From Neptuniibacter sp. CAU 1671 (GTDB taxonomy: Bacteria; Pseudomonadota; Gammaproteobacteria; Pseudomonadales; Balneatricaceae): 64,000 nt of DNA. Positions 34,265 through 42,719 of this stretch are shown here, piece by piece. The position numbers and the translations under genes are program-made. A model generated the notes under the pieces. That model made no database searches and was not told the DNA's origin. It saw only the letters and a program-made list of their open reading frames with translations. The stretch lies in contig NZ_JARHUE010000001.1 of the NCBI RefSeq assembly GCF_029222905.1, forward strand, positions 620,001-684,000, read 5' to 3'. How positions within the stretch are numbered: position 1 is the first letter of the stretch; each line of letters starts with the position of its first letter.

Positions 34265-35005
34265 ATGTCACCGCTCAAAATTGCATTGTTCATTCTGCTT
34301 GGCGTCGGTCTAATGGCGATCCTGGGCGTGTTGATTCAGGATCATGAGAACCGCAAACGTGAGCGAAAACTCAAACTGATGCGGCTGAAAAACGCCATTC
34401 GCCGTGCCAGTCACCTGTTAGAAAATCTGCCGCAACTACTGATCACTCCTGACCTGCGCGCCATGCTTAAAGCTTATCTGGTGTCGCGCTGGGATGCGGT
34501 ATTACAGATGGAACCCAGCCAGATCAACCGCGATCAGAAAACCGCCATCCTGCAGCACCTGGACGCCTTGCCTGAAGCGGTACCCCATCCTGAAGGGCAG
34601 ATCACCCTGTTCCAGAACCGGGATGAATCAGGCCGTGCGCTGGCAATCGTGAGGGAGCTTGGGCAGTTTATCGCTGATATCCAACAGCAGGGTAATCTCT
34701 CAAAAGAGGTCGCGGACCGTCTAATGCTTCAGGCAAAACGCAGTTACAAACGTCTGGAGGTCGATATTGATCTGCTGATGGCGCTGGAGGTTGAGCAGCA
34801 CCAGGGGCCCGAAGTGGTGATTCACCAGTACCGTAACTGCTACAGCAAACTGCAAAATCTCAACCACGATCATTTTCTGGATCGGCAGTTATTTGAGATC
34901 CGCAACCATCTGGAACATCTGTCAGTGCAGATTGAAGCCCTGCAGGAAGAGAAACAAAAACAGAAAGATCAGGAGAAATCAGAGGGCCGGAAATTCAATT
35001 TCTAG
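34265..35005 (+). CDS. Unrecognised membrane-anchored helical protein
   Basis: A 246-residue protein with one N-terminal TM helix (IALFILLGVGLMAILGVLI), then a strongly basic segment (HENRKRERKLKLMRLK) and a mostly helical cytoplasmic region ending in a charged Gln/Glu/Lys coiled coil (EALQEEKQKQKDQEKSEGRK). I do not recognise a family. The N-in or N-out orientation is uncertain, but the positive-inside rule puts the bulk in the cytoplasm. It stands alone on the plus strand between the tRNA genes and the convergent sensor kinase, whose 3' end it overlaps by 11 bases. Confidence 0.72.
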   Translation: MSPLKIALFILLGVGLMAILGVLIQDHENRKRERKLKLMRLKNAIRRASHLLENLPQLLITPDLRAMLKAYLVSRWDAVLQMEPSQINRDQKTAILQHLDALPEAVPHPEGQITLFQNRDESGRALAIVRELGQFIADIQQQGNLSKEVADRLMLQAKRSYKRLEVDIDLLMALEVEQHQGPEVVIHQYRNCYSKLQNLNHDHFLDRQLFEIRNHLEHLSVQIEALQEEKQKQKDQEKSEGRKFNF

Positions 35006-36404
35006 CCTTTACCTCTTGTGGCCTGAGACACAACTCAATCCGCAGGCCTGTCGTCGACAGGTTGGAATCCAGCAGCTCAATCTGATAACCGAAATGTTCA
35101 CAGATTTCACTGACGATCGACAAGCCGATGCCACAGCCATCACTGCCCTGCCCTGACGCACGATAAAAACGGTCAAACACCAGTTTTTTCTGCTCCATCG
35201 TCAGACCGGGTCCGGTGTCGCTGATTACCAGCCCAAGTCCTTTGTCTACCGGCAACGATTCAATCCTTATCTGGCCCTGTTCAGGGGTATAACGCACCGC
35301 GTTACCGACCAGATTACGCAGCAAGATATGCAACACATCCCGGTTCGCCTCCAGACTCAGACTGTCCTGCAGCTCCAGTGTTATCTGCTGCTGTTTTTTC
35401 TGCGCTTCGGGCTGCAGTTCCTGCAATACCTCCTGCACCAAAGGCCGGAGCATAACCGGCTGCAGCAGATAATCACGGTCTACCGCTTCCATTCGGCTCA
35501 GAGTAATAAGCTGATTAAACATATGCGCCAGACGATCAATGCCCTGCACAATATTCTGCTGTATTTTCAGGGTGCGCTCATCTTCAGGAAACAGGTTCTG
35601 GGCGTGCACTTTAATCGCTGCCAGCGGAGTTCTGAGTTCATGCGCGGCATTACTGGTGAAACGTTTTTGTCGCTCCAGCGAGATCGACAGTTCAGCCATC
35701 AGCCGGTTGATTTCGTTCACCAGCGGTTTCAGTTCCGCCGGTACACTGGTGAAAGAGAGGTGGTCCAGATTATGGGCACCACGGTTTGCCACCTCATTAC
35801 TGATATGCAAGACCGGCTTGAAGCCCCAACGCACTATCAGATACACCAGCAACACCATAAACGGCATCACTAAAAGCAGTGCCGATGTATTCAGCACGGC
35901 GATTTTGTGGGTCAGCTCCTCGCGAATTTCGAGGCGGTGAGCCACCTTAATCCAGAGGGCCAGTGGCTCACTGAACAGCGTAAAAGTGCGCCAGGTATCA
36001 CCACCCGCTTCCTCATAGGCAAAACCGCGCTGCGGGGCATATTCCAGCATGCCCGACTTTTCGCCGCTGCCAAGCAGCAGGGTGCCCTTTCGACTCCAGA
36101 CTCTGAAGGCCAGTTTTTTCTCATACTTGTGGCCAAATTGGTCATATTCCTCAATCGAAGACACATTCGGTGCCGTGATCACCCGCTCTTCGGGGCTGAT
36201 TTCACCGGGTCGCACCGGACCGGCAAAATCCAGTTCAATACTGAGCAGTGACTCCAGCACCCGCGCACTTTGCGCCAGCTCGGCATCATAGAGCTCTTCC
36301 GTTTCGTAGGAGACACTCTGATAACTCATGACCACCGCCGCCGCCATCAGCAGAGCGATCGCAACCATTAACGCCAGCAGCAACTGGGTGCGCACAGAAT
36401 TCAT
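34995..36404 (-). CDS. Sensor histidine kinase, QseC/PmrB-like
   Basis: A 469-residue kinase: TM1 (about 8-28), periplasmic sensor of about 140 residues, TM2 (about 172-195), HAMP-like linker, DHp with phospho-acceptor in AAHELRTPLAA (near H255), and HATPase with N-box NLVGNAVRYTPE, G1 VISDTGPGL and G2 GCGIGLSIVSEI. The architecture and HELRTPLAAIKVHAQN segment are those of QseC/PmrB-type kinases. It overlaps its response regulator by four bases and is the last gene of the hemolysin-family operon. Signal unknown. Confidence 0.93.
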   Translation of the reverse strand: MNSVRTQLLLALMVAIALLMAAAVVMSYQSVSYETEELYDAELAQSARVLESLLSIELDFAGPVRPGEISPEERVITAPNVSSIEEYDQFGHKYEKKLAFRVWSRKGTLLLGSGEKSGMLEYAPQRGFAYEEAGGDTWRTFTLFSEPLALWIKVAHRLEIREELTHKIAVLNTSALLLVMPFMVLLVYLIVRWGFKPVLHISNEVANRGAHNLDHLSFTSVPAELKPLVNEINRLMAELSISLERQKRFTSNAAHELRTPLAAIKVHAQNLFPEDERTLKIQQNIVQGIDRLAHMFNQLITLSRMEAVDRDYLLQPVMLRPLVQEVLQELQPEAQKKQQQITLELQDSLSLEANRDVLHILLRNLVGNAVRYTPEQGQIRIESLPVDKGLGLVISDTGPGLTMEQKKLVFDRFYRASGQGSDGCGIGLSIVSEICEHFGYQIELLDSNLSTTGLRIELCLRPQEVKARN

Positions 36405-37063
36405 TCAATCTCTCCGATCTGATAGCCGACACCCCGTACGGTGCGGATACTGTCCTTACCCAGTTTTTTACGCAGGTGATGGATATACACCTCCACGGTG
36501 TTGCTGCCGATCTCATCACTCCAGCTATAGAGCTGTTCAACCAAAGCTTCACGGGTAAATACCCGGTTGGGGTGGGTCACCAGATGCAGCAGCAGGTCAA
36601 ATTCCAGACGGGAGAGTTTGAGGGTGTCATCGCCAATGCGGGCGGCATAGGCAGCCGGATCAATTTCCAGTCGGCCATGCTGAATCAACGGCGACTGTAT
36701 GCCCTGACTGCGCCTGACCAGCGCCCGCAGACGCGCCATCATCTCCGGCACATCAAAGGGTTTGGCCATGTAATCATCGGCGCCACTGTCGAGGCCACTG
36801 ACCTTGTCCTGGCTCGAGTCGAGCGCGGTCAGAATCAGCACGGGTATGGCAACACCCTGACGACGCCACTGTTGCAGCACCTCCAGGCCAGACATATCAG
36901 GCAGACCGATATCCAGTACCGCCACATCAAATACCGTGGACGTCATCTGTTGCAGCGCAGACTTGCCCGTCTGCGCCCACTCGACAATGTATTTATGGTA
37001 TTTCAGGGCATCAACAATGCCCTGACCCAAAAGCGGGTCATCCTCAACCAGTAGTACTTTCAT
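36401..37063 (-). CDS. OmpR-family response regulator, QseB/PmrA-like
   Basis: A 220-residue regulator: receiver domain with acidic pocket EDD (8-9), phospho-acceptor Asp51 in VAVLDIGLPD, Lys in MAKPFDVPE; C-terminal winged helix with TRLEFDLLLHL-like core and IRTVRGVGYQIGE ending. This branch binds boxes of the type YTTAAK-N5-YTTAAK. Such a box lies at 41395-41411, upstream of the first gene of the same operon, so autoregulation of the whole cluster is a reasonable inference. Begins 28 bases after the TPR gene. Confidence 0.94.
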   Translation of the reverse strand: MKVLLVEDDPLLGQGIVDALKYHKYIVEWAQTGKSALQQMTSTVFDVAVLDIGLPDMSGLEVLQQWRRQGVAIPVLILTALDSSQDKVSGLDSGADDYMAKPFDVPEMMARLRALVRRSQGIQSPLIQHGRLEIDPAAYAARIGDDTLKLSRLEFDLLLHLVTHPNRVFTREALVEQLYSWSDEIGSNTVEVYIHHLRKKLGKDSIRTVRGVGYQIGEIE

Positions 37064-37091
37064 GTATTACCCTGAAATACCTCAGGCAACC

Positions 37092-37718
37092 TTAAAGGGT
37101 TTTCAGCAGCGCTTCGATCTCTTCCCGACGGCCTTTATCGGCCAACGCTCGACCGGGGCGTGCTGGCGCTTCCAACGCATGTTGCAACACTTTACGGGCC
37201 TGCTCACGGTCATTCTGCTGCAGCAGAAAATCACCGTAGAAATAGTTACTGTCAATCCCGTCCGGGTTAATCTCAATCGCCCGCATCAGGTGCTCTCTGG
37301 CTTTTTTATCACTGCCAAAGCCGATTGGCCAGCCGGGTACCTGGTAGTAGAGACTGCCCAGGCTGGTAAAAGCCGAACCCTGCAGGGCATTTGGGTCGTA
37401 CTTGATAGCGGTTTCAAACAGCTCTTTTGCCTGCTTAACCAGTTTAAGGGCACCCAATCCGCCTTTCTCTCCGGCATAACTGCTCAGGATAATGCCATCC
37501 CAGATCAGAATTTCAGGCGAATGCGCGTGTTCAGCCGCGGCTTTATCGGCTTCCTGCACCAGCTGTTCAAACGCCTTTTCCCGTTTGTCCTTTTCTATTT
37601 CATATTTGATATGCGCCCATTGGCCCTGCAGATGGCTCAACACGTCCTGATCAACGTCAGCAGCCAGCAGGGAGGAACTGGCAAACATCGCCAGCAGGCT
37701 CAGCACAATAGCTCTCAT
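37092..37718 (-). CDS. Periplasmic TPR-repeat protein
   Basis: A 208-residue protein with a signal peptide (IVLSLLAMFASSSLLAA) and TPR-like helices: ILIWDGIILSSYAGEKGGL, ALKLVKQAKELFETAIKYDP and AREHLMRAIEINPDGIDSNY. It matches in outline a small periplasmic TPR family often found beside thermostable-hemolysin/AMP-ligase clusters in marine gammaproteobacteria, though that recollection is not firm. Fourteen bases after the SDR gene; probably co-transcribed. The role may be scaffold or sensor for the kinase encoded downstream. Confidence 0.8.
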   Translation of the reverse strand: MRAIVLSLLAMFASSSLLAADVDQDVLSHLQGQWAHIKYEIEKDKREKAFEQLVQEADKAAAEHAHSPEILIWDGIILSSYAGEKGGLGALKLVKQAKELFETAIKYDPNALQGSAFTSLGSLYYQVPGWPIGFGSDKKAREHLMRAIEINPDGIDSNYFYGDFLLQQNDREQARKVLQHALEAPARPGRALADKGRREEIEALLKTL

Positions 37719-37732
37719 GGAGAAAACTCCTG

Positions 37733-38524
37733 TCAGTTTAAAAATTGTTTAATGATGGGAAGCTGTTTTGCCAGACTGCGACTGACCAGTCCCGGTGCAA
37801 TCGCATTGACCCGGACAAACAGTTTTTCCGGCCAGCCCAGATAAGTTTGTGGCTGCCGGGCCGCTATAGCCGCCAACAGCGCTTCGGCGACGGTTTCAGC
37901 ACTGTCCACGGCTGAACCGAGTTGCGCATTCATCGCCATCACGGCATCCGTATTGAGCGATGTACGTGCCGCACGCGGCGCAAAATAAAGGACCTGCACC
38001 GCCGTATCCGACAGTTCCCTTGCCAGCGCCTCGGAAAAGCCCCGCAGGGCGAACTTGGTCGCACAGTAGGTGGCATAACCGGGAAAGCCAATCGAACCCA
38101 GGATAGAGCCCACATTGACAACCAGGGACTCTGGTTGCTGCTTCAGCAAAGGTAAAAACCGACGGGTCAACTGCAGTGTCGCCGTCAGGTTGGTCTGCAC
38201 CAGCTCAGCGATGGCATCATCCTGCTGGTTCTCAAAGGTGACAAACTGGTTACTGCCCGCCAGATTAATCAGACCATTAATGCCTTGTGCCGCCGCCACA
38301 CACGCCAGACTGTCACGCGATTCAGGTTGGGTGATATCGCAGGCCACCACCCAATGCTCCTGGTCCTGCGTCCTGGGCAGCTTTGCTTTTAGTGCTTCAA
38401 GCTTTTCTTCAGAACGACCCACCAGCATCAGTGAACAGCCCTGACCCGCCAGCGACAGCGCAATTGCCTGTCCCAGGCCACCGCTGGCGCCGGTCAGCAC
38501 CAGCCGCATCTCTGACCACTGCAT
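37733..38524 (-). CDS. Short-chain dehydrogenase/reductase
   Basis: A 263-residue classical SDR: NAD(P) motif TGASGGLGQAI (12-22), NLAGSNQFV after it (NNAG position reads NLAG), catalytic Ser in NVGSILGS and YxxxK in YATYCATKFALRG. The C-terminal segment WPEKLFVRVNAIAPG resembles the SDRs that modify acyl or lipid substrates. The TGATG overlap with the oxidase gene shows translational coupling, so both enzymes probably act in one pathway. Confidence 0.92.
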   Translation of the reverse strand: MQWSEMRLVLTGASGGLGQAIALSLAGQGCSLMLVGRSEEKLEALKAKLPRTQDQEHWVVACDITQPESRDSLACVAAAQGINGLINLAGSNQFVTFENQQDDAIAELVQTNLTATLQLTRRFLPLLKQQPESLVVNVGSILGSIGFPGYATYCATKFALRGFSEALARELSDTAVQVLYFAPRAARTSLNTDAVMAMNAQLGSAVDSAETVAEALLAAIAARQPQTYLGWPEKLFVRVNAIAPGLVSRSLAKQLPIIKQFLN

Positions 38525-39177
38525 CAGCAGTCCTCCTCAGCGGCGGATAACACATCGCCATACAGCCGGTAGAATACTTGCGTGGCATGGATGATCTCAT
38601 CCTGATCAGCCCGGTTTTCAATCTTGTTCATCAGTAATTCGAAGAACTTCACATGCTCCAGATCCAGCGCACCGTGTGAGCGCAGATAACTGAACGCAGT
38701 ATCCGGCAGGCCCAGCCTGCCCTGCACCACTTCGGCCACCGCACTGGCAAGCTGGGTACTGGTGCCCTCCAGCACATGCACCATGCCAAAAAAAGCCAGC
38801 GGATTGCCGCGGTCAATCTGGTGATAGGCATAGCTGACCAGCAGTTCGGTGGCGGCATGCGGACGTGCGTTCGCCACGGCATCCGCATCCCCGCCCGCAG
38901 CGCGGATATCATTCAGAATCCACTGCTCATGCCCGATCTCTTCTTCGATATATTCAGCCACCGCTTTCTGCAGCCACTGATAGTCGGCAGGCAACCGTGA
39001 GCCGCAGGCCATCAGCAAGGGCACCGTGTGTTTCACATGGTGGTAGGCCTGACTCAGAAAATTCAGATAGAGCGCCTGCGACACATCACCCTGCTGACTG
39101 CGGCGGATAATATTACGGGCTCTGAATTCGGCCTGTGCCGCTTCGGTTTCTGAAACTAAACGCTGAAAAAATGACAT
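38524..39177 (-). CDS. Haem-oxygenase-like diiron oxidase (HDO family)
   Basis: A 217-residue all-helical protein of the TenA/iron-containing redox enzyme superfamily. The metal-ligand set of HDOs is complete: E80-x2-H83 (EEEIGHEQW), E137 (VHVLEG), H168-x3-D172-x2-H175 (HGALDLEH), with spacing like CADD, UndA and SznF. These enzymes use O2 at a non-haem diiron site for N-oxygenation, oxidative decarboxylation or fragmentation. The start at 39177 is chosen because AGGAG lies seven bases upstream; a longer frame to 39252 would run into the ligase gene. It sits 13 bases after the AMP ligase and overlaps the SDR. Confidence 0.88.
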   Translation of the reverse strand: MSFFQRLVSETEAAQAEFRARNIIRRSQQGDVSQALYLNFLSQAYHHVKHTVPLLMACGSRLPADYQWLQKAVAEYIEEEIGHEQWILNDIRAAGGDADAVANARPHAATELLVSYAYHQIDRGNPLAFFGMVHVLEGTSTQLASAVAEVVQGRLGLPDTAFSYLRSHGALDLEHVKFFELLMNKIENRADQDEIIHATQVFYRLYGDVLSAAEEDC

Positions 39178-39190
39178 CACTGACTCCTGC

Positions 39191-40666
39191 TCAGGCATGG
39201 ATCGGATAAAATTCGGAGAGTCGCTGAGCATAATGCTGCTCAATCTCAACACGGCGGATGCGACCGTTATTGGTCAGCTCGCCGTTCATCGGTGAAAACG
39301 GTTCATCGGCCCTCAGCCAGGCCTTCACCCGGGCGTAATCAGGCAGTTGTGCATTCATCAGGTTGATCAGCCCCTGTACCTGCTCATCACTGAGTTGCGG
39401 CATCGGCTGTACCACCGCGCTGATAAAGGGTTTCTGATCACCAAACACGGCGCACTGCATCACGCCCGGCAGGGCTTTGAGTTCGGACTCAATCCACTCC
39501 GGATTAAAGTTGCGGCCAAAGCTGTTGATCTGCACATTTTTGCTACGACCGCTGATATGCAGAAAACCATCCGCATCCAGATACCCCAGATCACCGGTGG
39601 CAAATTCAGACGCGGCAAACGCGGGCTCTCCCAGATAACCCAGCATGGTAGGACCAGACACCAGAATCTCTCCCTGGGCATTAACCTGGATCGAGGTATG
39701 CCCCAGCGGTTTGCCTGCTGTGCCCTGCTTAACCGCACAGGGCAGGTTCAGACAGACCACAGAGCCACACTCGCTCAGGCCATAACCTTCATACACCGGG
39801 ATCCCTTCCATCCAGGCCTGCTCCAGCAGGGTCTGGGAGACTTTACCGCCACCTACAGCCACAAACTTCAGGCTGGACAGGTCCGCACCCTGAGCGTTGA
39901 TCATGCGTAACAGTTGCAATAACTCCGGCGTCAGGATCAGGCTCTCAGGCTGCGCCTGCTGCAGATACGCAGCCAGCTGCACAGGGTTGAGCGTGCCCGA
40001 CCCGGTTAATCCGGTCGTCTCTGCCCGGTCAACGATCACTTCGGCCCCGCTATAAAGTGGCAGCAAAACACCGGCAAAATGTTCCAGCATCACCGCCAGC
40101 GGCAGCAGACACAGATGACGCTTAACAGCCAGCGACGCGGTGGCCGCATGCAGGCTGTCGCAGATCTGATCAATCAGGGACTGGCCGATACACACCCCTT
40201 TAGGCTGACCAGTGGTGCCTGAGGTATAGGTCACCAGCACCGTGCCCTGATGCAAGGGTTCAGCCTGAGTTGAAGGGGTCAAGCGATAGAGTTTATAACC
40301 CTCGGCATTGGGCAACTGCCGGTATTTCAGCGAGGTTTTTTCAAGCCCCTCCAACTGATCACAGAACAGCAGATCACAGCCGCTACGCTGCAGCACATGC
40401 CGTACCTGCTGCGGGCTGAAAAACGTCGGAATGGGTGTCACCGGAATCTGCAATTTCATGGCCGCCAACTGGAGCAACACCCACTCCACACCATTCTCCA
40501 GCCAGAGTCCGATATGTGTCGGTTGCAACTCAGCCAGACGGGAGCAGAGCTGATCGACCTGTTCAGCTACTTCGACATAACTCAGTGACTGACCATTGCC
40601 GGTCAGGGCAAGTGTCTCAGGCTGCTGCTCAACATGCTGATTAAACGCCGCAAAGAAACCCTGCAT
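39191..40666 (-). CDS. AMP-forming acyl-CoA synthetase/ligase-like protein
   Basis: A 491-residue ANL-superfamily enzyme that would activate a carboxylate, probably an acyl chain. A3 motif VTYTSGTTGQPKGV (about 144-157), A5 YGLSECGSV (near 302), A7 ATGDLGYLDADGFLHISGR (near 372), A8 region KNVQINSFGRNFNPEWIE. In the C-terminal domain the usual catalytic Lys (GK in FadD-type enzymes) is Arg, in ELTNNGRIRR. It begins by a TGATG overlap with the hemolysin-family gene. No CoA or carrier-protein partner is encoded adjacent, so the acceptor of the acyl group is unknown. Confidence 0.9.
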   Translation of the reverse strand: MQGFFAAFNQHVEQQPETLALTGNGQSLSYVEVAEQVDQLCSRLAELQPTHIGLWLENGVEWVLLQLAAMKLQIPVTPIPTFFSPQQVRHVLQRSGCDLLFCDQLEGLEKTSLKYRQLPNAEGYKLYRLTPSTQAEPLHQGTVLVTYTSGTTGQPKGVCIGQSLIDQICDSLHAATASLAVKRHLCLLPLAVMLEHFAGVLLPLYSGAEVIVDRAETTGLTGSGTLNPVQLAAYLQQAQPESLILTPELLQLLRMINAQGADLSSLKFVAVGGGKVSQTLLEQAWMEGIPVYEGYGLSECGSVVCLNLPCAVKQGTAGKPLGHTSIQVNAQGEILVSGPTMLGYLGEPAFAASEFATGDLGYLDADGFLHISGRSKNVQINSFGRNFNPEWIESELKALPGVMQCAVFGDQKPFISAVVQPMPQLSDEQVQGLINLMNAQLPDYARVKAWLRADEPFSPMNGELTNNGRIRRVEIEQHYAQRLSEFYPIHA

Positions 40667-41352
40667 CAGGCGCTCTCCTGCAGACCGATGCGGGTCATCA
40701 TGTCACTGCGGGGCGGGACAATACGTTGCAACAGACGCGACATCACCGGATCGGCCATCATCTCGGTCATGGCTGTCCACATATCGATGGCATACACTTT
40801 GGGCTGCTGCTCGTAATAGCTGCCCCAGTCGGACTGCCCTGCGCTGACAGCCGCAGGGGTTGCTTCAGCCAGCCGGTGCAGCACCACTTTGCCGCCCAGC
40901 TTGTCAAAGCTGTTTTTAACGCGCGGTGTTGCGGTGATCACCAGCCAGCGGAAACCCTGCTGGAGAAAATAACAGGAGAGGTTCAGGATCAGTCGACGGG
41001 TAGAACCGGGACTCTGGGACGCCAGATTGCCCATCTCCAGAATGCGCTGACGGGCAGGTGCAGCAATGCCCAGCTCACGAGCGATCATCTGCTCCACCGG
41101 CAGGTCCAGATAATGTTCCAGATAGAGGTGATGATCTTTGGCCGGCTGATAACCCATGGAGGCACGGATCTGCATGGCACCATCAATCAAGGCCAGTTGA
41201 TAGGGCAAAAAATCCCGCACCTGAGCATTGTATTGACGGGCAAACGCCGCCTGAGCAAACAGCTTCACCCGCTGCAGATTTTCGGGGTGATCAACCAGCA
41301 ACACTTCACTGGTGGTTTCAGCTATCTCAGTACATGAAAGGCTCGCAGTCAT
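40666..41352 (-). CDS. Thermostable hemolysin family protein
   Basis: A 228-residue protein of the T_hemolysin family, named after the delta hemolysin of Vibrio. Typical stretches are FAQAAFARQYNAQVRDFLPY, LEHYLDLPVEQMIARELG, ILEMGNLASQSPGSTRRLI, and the FRWLVITATPRVKNSFDKLG helix. There is no signal peptide, and the pattern (EMGNLAS then a helix) looks like GNAT or acyl-HSL-synthase-like acyltransferases rather than a secreted toxin, so the name is probably misleading. Start 41352 is chosen over ATG 41358 because GGAG lies seven bases before it. First gene of the operon, 43 bases after a PmrA-like box. Confidence 0.88.
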   Translation of the reverse strand: MTASLSCTEIAETTSEVLLVDHPENLQRVKLFAQAAFARQYNAQVRDFLPYQLALIDGAMQIRASMGYQPAKDHHLYLEHYLDLPVEQMIARELGIAAPARQRILEMGNLASQSPGSTRRLILNLSCYFLQQGFRWLVITATPRVKNSFDKLGGKVVLHRLAEATPAAVSAGQSDWGSYYEQQPKVYAIDMWTAMTEMMADPVMSRLLQRIVPPRSDMMTRIGLQESA

Positions 41353-41394
41353 CGCCATTCTCCTCTATGAATGGCCTGACTTTAAAAACCTTTT

Positions 41395-41411
41395 CTTAAA
41401 GCTGTCTTAAG
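41395..41411 (-). promoter_or_regulatory. PmrA/QseB-type box upstream of the hemolysin-family operon
   Basis: On the minus strand CTTAAG-ACAGC-TTTAAG, a full match to the YTTAAK-N5-YTTAAK direct repeat bound by PmrA/BasR/QseB regulators. It is 43 bases before the start codon at 41352. The cognate regulator may be the one at 36401-37063. Confidence 0.72.
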
Positions 41412-41436
41412 ATGCGAAAAGGTGAGTGTATATTTT

Positions 41437-41466
41437 CAAAAGACGCCGCCACCGAATGGTGACGGC
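41437..41466 (-). terminator. Rho-independent terminator of the urea-urease operon
   Basis: On the minus strand GCCGTCACC, loop ATTC, GGTGGCGGC (41466-41458 with 41453-41445; one G-T pair), then GTCTTTTG. It lies ten bases after the hupE stop. Confidence 0.75.
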
Positions 41467-41475
41467 AGAACAGTG

Positions 41476-42033
41476 TCAGGCCAGTGTCAGCAGCAGGCCA
41501 GCACCCGCAACCAGCGCACCCATACCCTGCACCAGTGAACGCGGTGCAAACTTGACCAGTGCCAGGCCACACCCGACCAACATCAAAGAGGCTGCAATAA
41601 AGCCGGACAGATAGACCGCCGGTGAGGCTGCCAGTGGCATCTCCAGGCCATGCACCCAACCATGCATCAACAGCACGCTGCCCACCATAGCGATCAACTG
41701 ACTTGATTTGAGTCGTTGCACCAGCACCACAGCCAGTCCCATCAGCATCACAGACAGCAGCACCCACTGCTCAACCTGCGGTACCACCCAGCCAACCAGA
41801 CCGGCCATTGCGCCGAGTAGCAGTACAACAGCAAACGCGCCTGCGCCGGTCATTGCCTGATGAAGGTTACGGCCCGCCAGCAACACACCCGCACAGATAA
41901 ACGCCAGCAGATGATCCAGACCCGACAACGGGTGTAATACACCCGCCATGAATCCACTCAGTTCATGCCCCGTATGTGCCTGCGCCACAACCGGCATCAG
42001 TGCCGCCAAGCCAACTAAAATCTGTTTACGCAT
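41476..42033 (-). CDS. ureJ: HupE/UreJ-family nickel transporter
   Basis: A 185-residue integral membrane protein with a cleavable-like N-terminus (ILVGLAALMPVVAQAHTGHE), the family's HPLSGLDHLLAF motif, and six further hydrophobic segments. HupE/UreJ proteins admit Ni2+ for urease or hydrogenase. No hydrogenase genes are present, and its position 26 bases after ureG assigns it to urease maturation. Last gene before the terminator at 41437-41466. Confidence 0.9.
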   Translation of the reverse strand: MRKQILVGLAALMPVVAQAHTGHELSGFMAGVLHPLSGLDHLLAFICAGVLLAGRNLHQAMTGAGAFAVVLLLGAMAGLVGWVVPQVEQWVLLSVMLMGLAVVLVQRLKSSQLIAMVGSVLLMHGWVHGLEMPLAASPAVYLSGFIAASLMLVGCGLALVKFAPRSLVQGMGALVAGAGLLLTLA

Positions 42034-42059
42034 CGTTGTTATCTCCTTGAATTCGCGTC

Positions 42060-42707
42060 TTAAACCACTGCAACCGCTGGCGGCAGCTGTTTCACTTCCA
42101 GCATGCCTTCATGAATGATGAACTGGATAATGTCATCAATGCCCTGCCCGGATTTCAGGTTGGAAAAGATAAAAGGTTTATCGCCCCGCATGGTTTTGGC
42201 ATCCTGGTCCATCACTTCCAGCGATGCCCCCACCAGCGGTGCCAGATCAGTTTTATTGATAATCAGCAGATCAGATTTGGTGATACCGGGGCCACCCTTG
42301 CGGGGAATCTTGTCGCCGGCAGACACATCAATCACGTAGATGGTCAGATCTGACAGCTCCGGGCTGAAGGTGGCACTGAGGTTATCGCCGCCGCTCTCGA
42401 CAAACACCAGATCCAGCGCACCGTGCCGGGCAATCAACTGATCGATGGCAGCCAGATTCATGGAGGCATCTTCGCGAATGGCGGTATGTGGGCAGCCACC
42501 GGTTTCGACACCCAGAATCCGGTCTGCCGACAGGGCTTCATGCCGGGTCAGAAACTTGGCGTCTTCCTGGGTGTAAATATCGTTGGTCACCACCGCGATA
42601 TCATAATAATCACGCATGGCAGAACAGAGGGAACGCAACAGCGCGGTTTTGCCTGACCCTACCGGTCCGCCAACGCCCACGCGCAGGGTTTGTTTTCTCT
42701 GACTCAT
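42060..42707 (-). CDS. ureG: Urease accessory GTPase
   Basis: A 215-residue SIMIBI GTPase that drives nickel insertion into urease. P-loop [15 protein letters not shown] (13-27), switch region [19 protein letters not shown] with the CPH Ni-binding site, [20 protein letters not shown], and the G4-like INKTDLAP motif. Length is standard. Follows ureF by 12 bases. Confidence 0.97.
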   Translation of the reverse strand: MSQRKQTLRVGVGGPVGSGKTALLRSLCSAMRDYYDIAVVTNDIYTQEDAKFLTRHEALSADRILGVETGGCPHTAIREDASMNLAAIDQLIARHGALDLVFVESGGDNLSATFSPELSDLTIYVIDVSAGDKIPRKGGPGITKSDLLIINKTDLAPLVGASLEVMDQDAKTMRGDKPFIFSNLKSGQGIDDIIQFIIHEGMLEVKQLPPAVAVV

Positions 42708-42719
42708 AAACAGATCCTT

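Noticed and set aside
39178-39252. Longer N-terminus of the diiron oxidase from 39252
   Set aside because: It would overlap the ligase end by 62 bases and add non-family residues, while a good ribosome site precedes ATG 39177.
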